A DNA stretch of 64,000 nt from Gallionella capsiferriformans ES-2 (GTDB lineage: Bacteria; Pseudomonadota; Gammaproteobacteria; Burkholderiales; Gallionellaceae). Below the pieces are notes generated by a model that was not told the origin of the DNA, did no database searches, and was given only the letters and a program-made list of their open reading frames with translations. Of this stretch, positions 27,790 to 36,673 are shown in pieces. The DNA lies in contig NC_014394.1 in assembly GCF_000145255.1 (NCBI RefSeq), positions 2,232,001-2,296,000 of the forward strand, in the 5' to 3' direction. The translations under genes were made by a program, and so were the position numbers. The first letter of the stretch is position 1. Each line of letters begins with the position of its first letter.

Positions 27790-28656
27790 ATGACGATCTA
27801 TCTGAACGGTCAATACATGCCGGTTGAAGATGCGAAGATATCCGTGCTCGATCGCGGCTTCATCTTCGGCGATGGCGTGTACGAAGTCATTCCGGTGTAT
27901 TCGCGCCGCGCGTTTCGCCTTGCCGAACACCTGCGGCGTCTGCAACACAGCCTCGACGAGATCCGGCTGCCCAATCCGCACAGCCTGACGGAGTGGGCCG
28001 ACATCATCACCGGCCTGATCGCCGCCAACGAACCGGACGATCAATACCTCTACCTGCACATCACGCGAGGCGTTGCGAGGCGCGACCACCCCTTCCCTAA
28101 TCCGCCCGTGCCGCCGACCGTGTTCGCCATGAGCAATCCCTTGCCCGCGCCAAGAGCCGGGTTACTTGGCGTGAGCGCAGTGACCGCCGTTGACAACCGC
28201 TGGCTGCGCTGCGACATCAAGGCCATCTCGCTGCTGCCCAATGTGCTGCTGCGCCAGATGGCAGTCGATGCCGGCTGCGCGGAAACCGTACTGCTCCGTG
28301 CCGGAACGCCGGGGGAGGCCGCCTTCCTCACCGAGGGCGCGGCAAGCAATATCTTCGTGGTCAAAAACGGCGTACTGCTCGCCCCGCCAAAAGGCCAGCT
28401 GATGCTGCCCGGCATTACCTATGATGTGATACTGGAAATCGCCGAAGCATGTGACATTCCGTACAGCGTCAGAAAAATCCCCGCTGATGAAGTCTTCGAT
28501 GCCGATGAATTGCTGCTCACCTCCAGCACCCGCGAAGTGATGGCAATCACGCACCTCGACGGAAAACCGGTCGGTAACGCCGTTCCCGGCCCGATGTTCC
28601 ATAAAATTTATCAGCTTTATCAAGAATTTAAGATTAACGTGATGCGCATCCAATGA
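27790..28656 (+). CDS. dat: D-amino acid aminotransferase
   Basis: PLP-dependent class IV aminotransferase, 288 residues. It probably makes D-Glu or D-Ala for the cell wall, which fits its place after dacC. Landmarks are DRGFIFGDGVYEV near residue 21, the PLP lysine in RCDIKAISLLPNVL, and EGAASNIFVVKNG. The start is decided by GAGGAG at 27778-27783: it abuts an ATG at 27784 but is ideally spaced (6 bases) from the ATG at 27790. A branched-chain aminotransferase is less likely given the residues around the lysine. Confidence 0.88.
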   Translation: MTIYLNGQYMPVEDAKISVLDRGFIFGDGVYEVIPVYSRRAFRLAEHLRRLQHSLDEIRLPNPHSLTEWADIITGLIAANEPDDQYLYLHITRGVARRDHPFPNPPVPPTVFAMSNPLPAPRAGLLGVSAVTAVDNRWLRCDIKAISLLPNVLLRQMAVDAGCAETVLLRAGTPGEAAFLTEGAASNIFVVKNGVLLAPPKGQLMLPGITYDVILEIAEACDIPYSVRKIPADEVFDADELLLTSSTREVMAITHLDGKPVGNAVPGPMFHKIYQLYQEFKINVMRIQ

Positions 28657-28946
28657 ATACAACACCCCAAATGCCGGTCATTCCGGAATCCGAAAGTCTG
28701 GTCGAATACCCTTCCGACTTCCCGCTGAAAATTTTCGGCCTGCAGCACCCGGAGCTTGCACAATGCGTGCTGGAAGTCGTCACCCGCCACGCGCCCGACT
28801 TCGAGGCGGCCAGCATGGAGATGCGCGCCAGCAAAACCGCGAAATACATCAGCCTGACCTGCACAATCCGCGCCACCTCGCGAAAACAACTCGATGCGGT
28901 GTATCAGGACTTGGTCGATCACCCACTGGTCAAGATGGTCTTGTGA
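28653..28946 (+). CDS. ybeD: YbeD/DUF493 family protein
   Basis: A 97-residue ACT-like small protein of the YbeD family, which in enterobacteria lies beside lipB and has been linked to lipoate metabolism. Landmarks are YPSDFPLKIFG, the central VVTRHAP and SLTCTIRATSRKQLDAVYQDL. It overlaps the dat stop by four bases. Its usual place directly before lipB is kept here, but a repeat element now lies between the two. Confidence 0.9.
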   Translation: MNTTPQMPVIPESESLVEYPSDFPLKIFGLQHPELAQCVLEVVTRHAPDFEAASMEMRASKTAKYISLTCTIRATSRKQLDAVYQDLVDHPLVKMVL

Positions 28947-29040
28947 GGAACGAGGAATGAGGAGCGAGGATAGAGAGGTGCAGCACGATGCGTCTATGAG
29001 TGCCGAACAAACACGCACTCATTACTCAATCCTCAATCCT
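28945..29040 (+). repeat. Heptamer-hairpin element inside the ybeD-lipB junction
   Basis: The left arm is purine-rich and nearly periodic (GAGGAACGAGGAATGAGGAG, then CGAGGATAGAG). The right arm is its rough complement (CTCATTACTCAATCCTCAATCCTGCTC). Matching pieces are GAATGAG with CTCATT and GAGCGAGGATAGAG with CTCAATCCTGCTC. It begins at the ybeD stop and ends where LipB homology starts, and it carries the likely ribosome site and start codon of lipB. Confidence 0.65.
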
Positions 29041-29664
29041 GCTCTTCACTCTCTGGGGCTGGTCGAATATCAACCGACCTGGGAGGCGATGAAACGCTTC
29101 ACCGATGAACGCACCCTCGAGACGCGCGACGAAATATGGCTGGTGCAGCATCCCCCCACCTACACGCAAGGCCTGGCAGGCTTACCCGAACATCTGCTCA
29201 ATGCGACCGAGATCCCGGTCGTCAAGATCGATCGCGGCGGTCAGATCACTTATCACGGCCCGGGACAGATCGTCGCCTATCTGCTGCTCGACTTGCGCCG
29301 CTGGCGACTCAACGTCCGCGAACTGGTCAGCTTGATGGAACAGGCGGTGGTCGATTTGCTGGGCGAATACGGCGTAGCGGCAAAAAACCGCCTCGACGCC
29401 CCCGGCGTCTATGTCGGCAATGCAAAAATCGCCTCGTTGGGTCTGAAAATTAAACGCGGCTGCTGCTACCACGGCTTGGCGCTCAACGTGGACATGAACC
29501 TCGATCCGTACAACTCCATCAATCCGTGCGGCTATTCCGGACTGCGCGTCACGCAATGCGTGGAACTGGGCATCACCGCGAGCCTTAACGAGCTGCAAGC
29601 CGAACTGACACAAAACCTGGTCCACGGATTACAGCAACACTACCTAAAGAAAGCTGGCGTATGA
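28957..29664 (+). CDS. lipB: Octanoyltransferase LipB
   Basis: Transfers octanoyl from acyl carrier protein to the lipoyl domains of 2-oxoacid dehydrogenases and the glycine cleavage system. LipB landmarks are the [16 protein letters not shown] loop, the catalytic Lys in [10 protein letters not shown] and the catalytic Cys in [10 protein letters not shown]. Homology starts only at [13 protein letters not shown], about 30 residues in. The preceding residues are translated from a repeat element. The ATG at 28957 has GAGGA seven bases upstream and is my choice. The ATG at 28996 lacks a ribosome site. The stop overlaps lipA by ATGA. Confidence 0.92.
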   Translation: MRSEDREVQHDASMSAEQTRTHYSILNPALHSLGLVEYQPTWEAMKRFTDERTLETRDEIWLVQHPPTYTQGLAGLPEHLLNATEIPVVKIDRGGQITYHGPGQIVAYLLLDLRRWRLNVRELVSLMEQAVVDLLGEYGVAAKNRLDAPGVYVGNAKIASLGLKIKRGCCYHGLALNVDMNLDPYNSINPCGYSGLRVTQCVELGITASLNELQAELTQNLVHGLQQHYLKKAGV

Positions 29665-30602
29665 GCAACAATGAAAACAAGCAAACCGGCGCGGCCAAAA
29701 CGGCGCGCAACCCAATCAAAATCGTGCCCCTCCAGGAACGCCTGCGCAAACCCGAGTGGATACGCGTCAAGACCGCGTCCGGCACCGGCTACAACGATGT
29801 CAAAAAACTGCTGCGCGAACACAGCCTCGTCACCGTGTGCGAGGAAGCTTCCTGCCCTAACATCGGCGAGTGTTTCAGCAAAGGCACGGCCACCTTCATG
29901 ATACTGGGCGACGTCTGCACCCGCCGCTGCCCGTTCTGCGACGTGGCACACGGCAAACCGCTGCCGCCCGACGCGGAGGAACCGGCAAACCTTGCGCGCT
30001 CCATCGGTCTCTTAAAACTCAAGTACGTGGTCATCACCAGCGTGGACCGCGACGACTTGCGCGACGGCGGCGCTCAGCATTTTAGCGATTGTCTGAGTGC
30101 GATCCGCGCCAGCTCCCCTGCGACCCGTCTGGAGATTCTGGTACCGGATTTTCGAGGGCGATTGGAAGAAGCGCTGGATGCACTGGCGCTCAGCCTGCCC
30201 GATGTGCTCAACCACAATCTGGAAACCGTACCACGCCTGTACAAACTGGCGCGTCCCGGTGCCGACTATGCGCACTCTTTGAAGCTGCTGCAGGATTTCA
30301 AAACCCGCTTCCCCGACATCCCGACCAAATCGGGCGTGATGCTGGGTTTAGGCGAGACCGACGAAGAGGTGCTGGAAGTGATGCGTGACTTGCGCGCACA
30401 CGGCGTGAACATGCTGACCATAGGCCAGTACCTGCAGCCGTCTGACGGGCATTTGCCTGTACTGCGCTACGCCCCGCTGGAATCGTTTGCAATGTTCGAG
30501 CGCGAAGCGAAAATCATGGGTTTCGATCATGCAGCCTGCGGCCCGATGGTCCGTTCAAGTTATTTTGCAGACGAGCAGGCACATCAGGCAGGGGTCAAAT
30601 AA
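29661..30602 (+). CDS. lipA: Lipoyl synthase
   Basis: Radical SAM enzyme that inserts two sulfurs into octanoyl groups made by LipB. The 313-residue protein has both clusters: the auxiliary [12 protein letters not shown] motif and the radical [14 protein letters not shown] motif. The C-terminal [11 protein letters not shown] supplies the conserved RSSY serine ligand. Translationally coupled to lipB by an ATGA overlap. Confidence 0.98.
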   Translation: MSNNENKQTGAAKTARNPIKIVPLQERLRKPEWIRVKTASGTGYNDVKKLLREHSLVTVCEEASCPNIGECFSKGTATFMILGDVCTRRCPFCDVAHGKPLPPDAEEPANLARSIGLLKLKYVVITSVDRDDLRDGGAQHFSDCLSAIRASSPATRLEILVPDFRGRLEEALDALALSLPDVLNHNLETVPRLYKLARPGADYAHSLKLLQDFKTRFPDIPTKSGVMLGLGETDEEVLEVMRDLRAHGVNMLTIGQYLQPSDGHLPVLRYAPLESFAMFEREAKIMGFDHAACGPMVRSSYFADEQAHQAGVK

Positions 30603-30683
30603 ACTTCCCGCACTTAAACATTTCAACGCTCATTTGTTGAGAGTACAATTGTCGCTATCAATTTTTTAACTAAGGAGTCCACT

Positions 30684-31001
30684 ATGAAACTTCGTTATAT
30701 CCTCGCTATGACGGCTGCCCTGTCAATTTCAGCCACTGCCTTTGCCGACGACGGTGAAGCGCTGTTCAAGAAAAGCGGCTGCGCTGGCTGCCACAAAGTA
30801 GACGGCAAAGCCGTGGGTCCGTCTTTCAAAGATATCGCCGCAAAATATAAAGACGACAAGGGCGCTCAAGCCGCACTGGAACTGAAAGTGCGTAATGGCG
30901 GCAAAGGTTCGTTTGGCGCGATGTCTATGCCGGCAACCGGCAAATCTGTCAGCGATGACAGCATCAAAACGATCGTGAGCTGGATTTTGAGCCAAAAGTA
31001 A
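30684..31001 (+). CDS. Class I cytochrome c (c551/c552 type)
   Basis: A 105-residue periplasmic electron carrier with a signal peptide (about 1-21, ending AFAD). The haem site is GCAGCHK and the distal methionine lies in GAMSMPATG. The size fits small c5/c551-type donors to terminal oxidases or nitrite reductase. A strong AAGGAG ribosome site precedes the ATG, and a terminator follows, so it is a highly expressed single-gene unit. The lipA-to-gene gap (81 bases) should hold its promoter. Confidence 0.95.
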   Translation: MKLRYILAMTAALSISATAFADDGEALFKKSGCAGCHKVDGKAVGPSFKDIAAKYKDDKGAQAALELKVRNGGKGSFGAMSMPATGKSVSDDSIKTIVSWILSQK

Positions 31002-31012
31002 GACGGACTCAC

Positions 31013-31050
31013 CCCCATAAAAAGCCGGCGCGAGTCGGCTTTTTTATGGG
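31013..31050 (+). terminator. Rho-independent terminator after cytochrome c gene
   Basis: AAAAAGCCG and CGGCTTTTTT form the stem, extended by CCCATAA/TTATGGG, about 12 bases after the stop codon. A T-run ends the stem. Confidence 0.92.
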
Positions 31051-31160
31051 CTCAAACATCTGCAGCAACACTTTCTTATCGCGACTTTAAAAACCTGCTC
31101 CTCGCCGCAATAGCTTGGCCGAACTGTTATAATCCGTGCCAATTTTTTTCGCACGCCTCC

Positions 31161-33113
31161 ATGAATATCCTTTACGAAGAAGACGGCAGTTTCAAGGTCG
31201 GCAGCATCATGACCGACAACACCAGTTCACTGCAGATCGAAAGCCTGTCCGGCAAGCGCAGCAAGATCAAGGCGGCCAATGTGATGTTGCAATTTACCCA
31301 GCCTGAGATGAGCCATTTTATCCCTCAGGCTGAAACGCTCGCAGCTGACATCGAGGTGGAATTTCTCTGGGAGTGCTGCCCTGCTGAGGAATTCGGCTTC
31401 GAAGACATTGCCACCGAGTATTTCGGTCATAAACCGAGCTCACTGGAAGCGGCAGCCACACTGATCCGCCTGCACAGCGCGCCGATCTATTTTCACAAGA
31501 AAGGCCGTGGCCGCTATCGCGCAGCCCCGCCCGACGTGCTGAAAGCGGCGCTGGCAGGTGCCGAGAAAAAACGCCAGGCGCAGGCCCTGCAGGCGCGCAT
31601 GACGGAACAACTGATCCGCTTTGAGTTGCCCGCCGAGTTTAGAGATCATCTCAATCAGATGCTCTACAACCCCGACCGCAACACGCTGGAAGTCAAGGCG
31701 CTGGAAGCGGCCTGTGCCGCGACGCATATCAGCGCCCCTCACCTCTTGCATCGCTGCGGCGCGCTGCCCTCCACACAGGACTACCACTTCCAGAAATTTT
31801 TGTTCGAAAATTTCCCGAAGGGCACCGGCTTTCCTGCCATTGAACTCTCGACATGGGACGAATTGCCGATGGGAGCAATCAATGCATTCAGCATCGATGA
31901 CGCGACCACCACCGAAATTGACGATGCGTTCTCGGTGGAAAAACTGCCCAACGGTAACTGGCGCATCGGCGTGCATATCGCCGCCCCGGCCCTTGGCATG
32001 CCGCGCGACTCGGACGGCGACAAACTGGCCGCCTCCCGACTCTCCACGGTGTATATGCCCGGTTCGAAAATCACCATGCTGCCCGACAGCGTGGTGGAGG
32101 CCTTTACGCTGAGCGCCGATCGCGTCTGTCCTGCGCTATCGATGTACATCGAAGTCGATGCCGAAACGCTAGATATCCTCAGTTATGAAAGCCGCGTCGA
32201 ACGCGTGCATATCGCCGCCAACCTGCGTCACGACACGCTCGAACCGCTGTTCAACGAGACCACGCTGGCAGAGGGCCGCCTCGACTACCCCTATGCGGCC
32301 GAACTGGCGCTGCTCTGGGAACTTGTGCAAAAAATGGAAATCGGCCGCGGCAAAGCGGACAACAACACCCAGCTGGACTACAACTTCCACATTGAGAATG
32401 ATCATGTCACCATCTCCAACCGCCGTCGCGGCTCACCCATCGACAAGGTGGTCTCGGAGTTGATGATTCTGGTCAACTGTGAATGGGGAAAACATCTGGC
32501 CGAACACGGCTTCCCCGGCATTTACCGCACCCAGCAGGGCGGCAAAGTCAGGATGAGCACGGTGGCAGCGCCCCATCAGGGTTTAGGCGTTGCACAATAC
32601 ATGTGGTCGAGCTCTCCCCTGCGCCGCTATGTCGATATGGTAAATCAGCGTCAGATCATCGCCATGCTGCGCGACGATCCCGCGCCGTATCCAAAGAACG
32701 ACACCGGCCTGTATGCCATCCTGCGCGACTTCGATACCACCTATTCGACCTATAACGAATTCCAGTGCAACATGGAACGCTACTGGTGTCTGCGCTGGTT
32801 GCAACAGGAAAATATCGAACTGATAGAGGCGACCGTCATCAAGGAAAATCTGGTCAGAATGAGCGACATTCCGCTGGTATTCCGCGCCCCTTCCCTGCCT
32901 GAACAACTGCCGTCTAAAACCCGCGTACAACTGGCGGTCACAGGGATTGATCTGCTCGATCTGTCGATACTGACCCGCTATGTGGCAACGCTCGCAACCG
33001 GCGATGGCATCCAGACTGAAGAGGACGCCGACCTCAGCGAAGCTGAATCGGCCGCACCTGAAGCGGCCGTTGCCGACATTGCGACACCTCCCGCCGGGGA
33101 GACCGCTTGCTAG
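31161..33113 (+). CDS. RNB-domain exoribonuclease (RNase II/R family)
   Basis: A 650-residue protein with an RNB catalytic domain (about 225-560). Metal-site aspartates lie in FSIDDATTTEIDDAFSV, and the HIAAPA, STVYMPGSKITMLP and SSSPLRRYVDM motifs are typical. The N-terminal ~200 residues are not a standard cold-shock pair, and the C-terminus lacks a clear S1 domain and ends in an Ala/Glu-rich tail. It is thus the short betaproteobacterial RNB protein found next to tonB and aroE, not RNase R. Likely a 3'-5' RNA exonuclease. Confidence 0.88.
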   Translation: MNILYEEDGSFKVGSIMTDNTSSLQIESLSGKRSKIKAANVMLQFTQPEMSHFIPQAETLAADIEVEFLWECCPAEEFGFEDIATEYFGHKPSSLEAAATLIRLHSAPIYFHKKGRGRYRAAPPDVLKAALAGAEKKRQAQALQARMTEQLIRFELPAEFRDHLNQMLYNPDRNTLEVKALEAACAATHISAPHLLHRCGALPSTQDYHFQKFLFENFPKGTGFPAIELSTWDELPMGAINAFSIDDATTTEIDDAFSVEKLPNGNWRIGVHIAAPALGMPRDSDGDKLAASRLSTVYMPGSKITMLPDSVVEAFTLSADRVCPALSMYIEVDAETLDILSYESRVERVHIAANLRHDTLEPLFNETTLAEGRLDYPYAAELALLWELVQKMEIGRGKADNNTQLDYNFHIENDHVTISNRRRGSPIDKVVSELMILVNCEWGKHLAEHGFPGIYRTQQGGKVRMSTVAAPHQGLGVAQYMWSSSPLRRYVDMVNQRQIIAMLRDDPAPYPKNDTGLYAILRDFDTTYSTYNEFQCNMERYWCLRWLQQENIELIEATVIKENLVRMSDIPLVFRAPSLPEQLPSKTRVQLAVTGIDLLDLSILTRYVATLATGDGIQTEEDADLSEAESAAPEAAVADIATPPAGETAC

Positions 33114-33955
33114 ACAAGCTTAAATCAGGCATTTCGCTGGCGATGATGTTTTCCATCGCCGTACACGCGTTTGCCTTATTTGGCGTTGCGCTGGTACTGC
33201 CTGAACCTAACAAGGCATCCGATATCATGCAGCCGCTGCATGTCGTGCTGGTCAACAGCAAGTCGCAATCCAAACCGCTGCAGGCCGACGCATTGGCTCA
33301 GGCTAATCTGGATGGCGGCGGCAATACCACGGAGGACAGACAGGCTAAAAGTATGCTGCCCAATATCGGCGAGGACAGTCAGATTGCTCCCGAGCAAACC
33401 AGCAAAAGCGTGGCGCATCTGGAAGAAGAATCCCGCCGCATGCTGACGCAGATGAAGAGCAGCTACAAAATGGCGCCACAGCAAAAGCCGTCCGACACGG
33501 CTCCCGGCAGCAGCGCCGACGATATGGTGCAACGCAGCATGGAAATTGCGAGGCTAGAAGCACAGATCAATAAAAACAACGACTATTACCAGAAATTGCC
33601 GCGCCGTAAATTCATCGGCGCACGCACCCAGGAATACCGCTTCGCACAATATATCGAAGACTGGCGCGTCAAAGTCGAGCGCATCGGCAACCTGAACTAT
33701 CCGGAACAGGCAAGACGCGAACAGGTCTACGGAAAACTGCAGCTGAGCGTTTCAATCAGGGCGGATGGCAGCATCGAAAACATTGAGGTGAGCCGCACTT
33801 CCGGCCACCGCATCCTCGATGCCGCCGCGATGCGCATCGTCAAACTCGCAGGCCCCTATGCCCCGCTACCGCCCGACATCACCCGCGATGTCGATATCCT
33901 GACCATCACCCGAACTTGGTCATTTACCCCGTCAGACAAGCTGGAAAGCGAATAA
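33107..33955 (+). CDS. tonB: TonB-like energy transducer
   Basis: A 282-residue inner-membrane protein. One N-terminal helix (about 10-32) is followed by a long polar periplasmic linker and a C-terminal TonB domain (about 195-275) with YPEQARREQVYGKLQLSVSI and GSIENIEVSRTSGHRILDAAA. It starts with TTG at 33107, preceded by GGGGAG, and overlaps the RNB stop. The linker is not Pro-Lys rich as in classical TonB. No TonB-dependent receptor is in the window, though a metal uptake cluster follows directly. Confidence 0.85.
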   Translation: MLDKLKSGISLAMMFSIAVHAFALFGVALVLPEPNKASDIMQPLHVVLVNSKSQSKPLQADALAQANLDGGGNTTEDRQAKSMLPNIGEDSQIAPEQTSKSVAHLEEESRRMLTQMKSSYKMAPQQKPSDTAPGSSADDMVQRSMEIARLEAQINKNNDYYQKLPRRKFIGARTQEYRFAQYIEDWRVKVERIGNLNYPEQARREQVYGKLQLSVSIRADGSIENIEVSRTSGHRILDAAAMRIVKLAGPYAPLPPDITRDVDILTITRTWSFTPSDKLESE

Positions 33956-33996
33956 ACACCTTGTCTGATTGATGACAGTTGGTTAAAGTGCGCCCC

Positions 33997-34293
33997 ATGT
34001 CCCATTCCCTGTTCGCCCGATTCCTGCTGATTTTCGCCCTGCTGTTCGCGCAGACGGGCGGTTTGACGCATGGCATTTCGCACGCCATGGCGGATCAGGC
34101 TCAGGATCAGTCGCTGCCGCATAACTGCGACCTGTGTGCCGCTTACGCGCAATTGGGTCACGGCATCGGCAGCAGTGCGGTCCACCTTGAACTCACTGTA
34201 AACCACGACACCCCGCATTGCGCAATCGCCGCGCCTGCGATTTCCAGCCTCTTCGTCGCCTTCTCGGCGCGCGCCCCGCCCTACTCCGCCTAA
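33997..34293 (+). CDS. Small exported Cys/His protein (DUF2946-like)
   Basis: A 98-residue protein with a signal peptide (about 1-20) and a His/Cys site SLPHNCDLCAAYAQLGHG that could bind metal. The C-terminus is hydrophobic. It resembles short DUF2946-type proteins seen near copper or zinc transport genes. The family call is tentative. The ATG at 33997 is preferred over a GTG at 33979. It is the first gene of the metal uptake cluster. Confidence 0.68.
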   Translation: MSHSLFARFLLIFALLFAQTGGLTHGISHAMADQAQDQSLPHNCDLCAAYAQLGHGIGSSAVHLELTVNHDTPHCAIAAPAISSLFVAFSARAPPYSA

Positions 34294-34299
34294 ATAGAT

Positions 34300-34327
34300 A
34301 AATCTTCCTGCCAAAGATGGCGGGATT
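34300..34327 (+). terminator. Hairpin between the small exported protein and the porin-like gene
   Basis: AAATC-TTCCTGCC and GGCGGG-ATTT form an imperfect stem ending in a short T-rich stretch, 20 bases before the porin-like ATG. It may be a leaky terminator or attenuator that lowers expression of downstream genes. Confidence 0.35.
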
Positions 34328-34348
34328 TATTCCATTCAGGAGTCAGAA

Positions 34349-35725
34349 ATGTTCAATAAAACTTATTTGAGCGTGGCAATTGCCGCGCTGTTATGCCATC
34401 CGCTCGCCTCACAGGCCGCCTCAGACGCCGATTTACAATCGATACGCGAGCAGATTAACCAGTTAAAACAAAGCTATGAGCAGCGCATAACGCAACTTGA
34501 GCAGCGTTTACAACAGGCGGAAGCTACCAGTCGTCAGGCTGAAACGACACAGACCACCGCACAACAAGCTAGCATTACCCCGGCGCAACCGGCCAGCGAA
34601 GGCGCGTTCAATCCGGCCGTCTCACTCATCCTCGGCGGCAGCTACGGCTCATTGCAACGCGATCCGGCTATCTCTGCCACCGGTTTTGCGATGAGTGCGA
34701 ATCCCGGCCACACTCAGGGCTTTAATCTGGGCGAATCGGAGCTCGGCATCTCGGCCAGCATAGATCCTGACTATCGGGGCGTCGCAACGCTGGCGCTCGC
34801 ACCCGCCGGTGGCGTGACGGTGGAAAATGCCTTCGTGCAGACGCAAGCGTTGGGACACGGCCTCAATCTGAAACTGGGCCGCTATTTTTCAGGTCTGGGT
34901 TATCTGAATGAAGTCCACGCCCATGCCTGGGATTTCGTCGATCAACCACTGGTGTATGCCTCCCTGTGGAACAATCAACTAGGCGAAGACGGCGTGCAAC
35001 TGAAGTGGCTAGCCCCCACCGACACCTTCATCGAACTGGGCGGCGAGTTAGGACGCGGGCGCGGATTCCCGGGCTCTGATCGCGCCAAAAACGGGACGGG
35101 CTCGGGCGTGTTGTTCGCCCATATCGGTGATGACATCGGCATCGAACAGAGTTGGCGTGTGGGCGCATCGCTGCATACCACGCGTGCAGAAAATCGCACC
35201 AGCGACGGCGTGCCTGATTTGCCCGGTACGGTCGGCGGCGTGAGCAATCGTTTTTCCGGTGACAGCCGTACTGCCGGCCTCGACTTCGTGTGGAAATACG
35301 CTCCCAACGGCAACACGGCCAATCGCTCTGTCAAAGTGCAGGGTGAATATTTTCAGCGCAAGGAGTCCGGTGTTCTGACTTATGACACCGCACTGGCGAA
35401 CGTAACAGACGCTTTCAACGTGACGCAAAGCGGCTGGTATCTGCAAAGCGTGGTTCAGTTCATGCCGCACTGGCGTACCGGCTTGCGCTACGATCAACTC
35501 GATCCGGGCACCGCTGCTGTCGGCGCATCGAATGCCGGCAATGTCATTAGCAATTATGCCTTTATGCCGTCGCGTGCGACGTGGATGCTCGATTACAGCC
35601 CCAGCGAGTTTTCCCGTCTGCGCCTGCAACTGGCACGCGACAACACGCGGCAAGGCTTGCCCGACAATCAGCTCTTCCTGCAGTACATCATGAGCCTGGG
35701 CGCACACGGCGCACACCAATACTAA
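34349..35725 (+). CDS. Outer-membrane porin-like protein with coiled-coil N-terminus
   Basis: A 458-residue exported protein with a signal peptide (about 1-23). It continues with a coiled coil (about 28-66, rich in Gln, Leu and Glu), a Thr/Gln/Ala linker and a long beta-rich region ending in an aromatic-rich C-terminus. This plan resembles trimeric OprP/phosphate-selective porins and the outer-membrane proteins that accompany zinc ABC genes. GGAG precedes the ATG. Its place before a ZnuA-like gene suggests passage of metal or metal chelates. No TonB box or plug is visible, so it is not a TonB-dependent receptor. Confidence 0.8.
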   Translation: MFNKTYLSVAIAALLCHPLASQAASDADLQSIREQINQLKQSYEQRITQLEQRLQQAEATSRQAETTQTTAQQASITPAQPASEGAFNPAVSLILGGSYGSLQRDPAISATGFAMSANPGHTQGFNLGESELGISASIDPDYRGVATLALAPAGGVTVENAFVQTQALGHGLNLKLGRYFSGLGYLNEVHAHAWDFVDQPLVYASLWNNQLGEDGVQLKWLAPTDTFIELGGELGRGRGFPGSDRAKNGTGSGVLFAHIGDDIGIEQSWRVGASLHTTRAENRTSDGVPDLPGTVGGVSNRFSGDSRTAGLDFVWKYAPNGNTANRSVKVQGEYFQRKESGVLTYDTALANVTDAFNVTQSGWYLQSVVQFMPHWRTGLRYDQLDPGTAAVGASNAGNVISNYAFMPSRATWMLDYSPSEFSRLRLQLARDNTRQGLPDNQLFLQYIMSLGAHGAHQY

Positions 35726-35726
35726 T

Positions 35727-35751
35727 AAGTGGTAAGTGGTAAGTGGTAAGT
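35727..35751 (+). repeat. Tandem heptamer AAGTGGT, 3.6 copies
   Basis: Three exact AAGTGGT units plus AAGT, directly after the porin-like stop codon. The same heptamer theme recurs at 44997-45063 and 52294-52372, where it forms one arm of hairpins. Here only one arm is present. Confidence 0.8.
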
Positions 35752-35776
35752 ACTGAATTATCCATAAGGAATCGTC

Positions 35777-36673
35777 ATGAAAAAAATTCTACTCTGTCTC
35801 GCGCTAGTTTTATTGAGCACCTCCGCTCATGCGGCACTCAACGTGTTCGCCTGTGAACCTGAATGGGCGGCGCTCACGCAACTGCTCGCAGGCGACAAAG
35901 CCAGCATCTATACCGCCACCGGCGCCTTGCAGGATCCGCACCGCGTGGAAGCGCGTCCCAGCCTGATCGCCCGTGCACGCCGCACAAATCTGCTGGTGTG
36001 CACCGGCGCTGAACTGGAAATGGCCTGGCTGCCGGTGATCCTGCGTGAATCGGGCAACAGCAGCATCGCGCCGGGCACGCCCGGCAATTTTGAAGCGGCC
36101 CGCTTTGTACGGATGCTGGAAATTCCGACGCATCTCGATCGCTCGGAGGGCGATGTCCATGCGGCGGGCAATCCGCACATTCAGACTGACCCGCGCAATT
36201 TTTTGGCCGTTGCTGATGCGCTGACAAAGCGCCTGATTCAGCTCGACTCCGCCAACACGGTTTATTACCAGCAGCAACTCGCGACCTTTAACTTGCAATG
36301 GCGTGCCGCGATCGCGCGTTGGGAAAAGCAGGCAGCCCCCCTCAACGGCGTCGCCATTCTCGCCCAGCACAGGGGCTTTCCGTATCTGAACAGCTGGCTG
36401 GGACTCAAACAAGTGGCCGAACTCGAACCTAAACCCGGCATGGAGCCCAGCGCCGCCTATCTGGGTCAGGTGCTGAACGAGTTGCAAAGACATCCGGCGA
36501 AAATGGTGCTGCGTGCCGCCTATCAGGAGGGTCGCCCGTCCGACTGGATTGCTGAGCGCGCACACATCAGGGCCGTCTCCTTGCCTTACACGGTCGGTGG
36601 CAGTGACAAGGCAACCGATCTTTATACACTGTTCGACGACACGATTGCGCGATTGCTGGCGGGACTCAAATGA
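35777..36673 (+). CDS. ZnuA-like metal ABC transporter substrate-binding protein
   Basis: A 298-residue periplasmic binding protein of the cluster A-I type with a signal peptide (about 1-19). Metal-site candidates are the His of QDPHRVEARPS, the His of AAGNPHIQTDP and the His of LAQHRGFPYL. The usual His/Asp-rich loop of ZnuA is missing. Zinc or manganese is the expected cargo. It overlaps the permease gene by ATGA. No ATPase gene is adjacent. Confidence 0.88.
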   Translation: MKKILLCLALVLLSTSAHAALNVFACEPEWAALTQLLAGDKASIYTATGALQDPHRVEARPSLIARARRTNLLVCTGAELEMAWLPVILRESGNSSIAPGTPGNFEAARFVRMLEIPTHLDRSEGDVHAAGNPHIQTDPRNFLAVADALTKRLIQLDSANTVYYQQQLATFNLQWRAAIARWEKQAAPLNGVAILAQHRGFPYLNSWLGLKQVAELEPKPGMEPSAAYLGQVLNELQRHPAKMVLRAAYQEGRPSDWIAERAHIRAVSLPYTVGGSDKATDLYTLFDDTIARLLAGLK

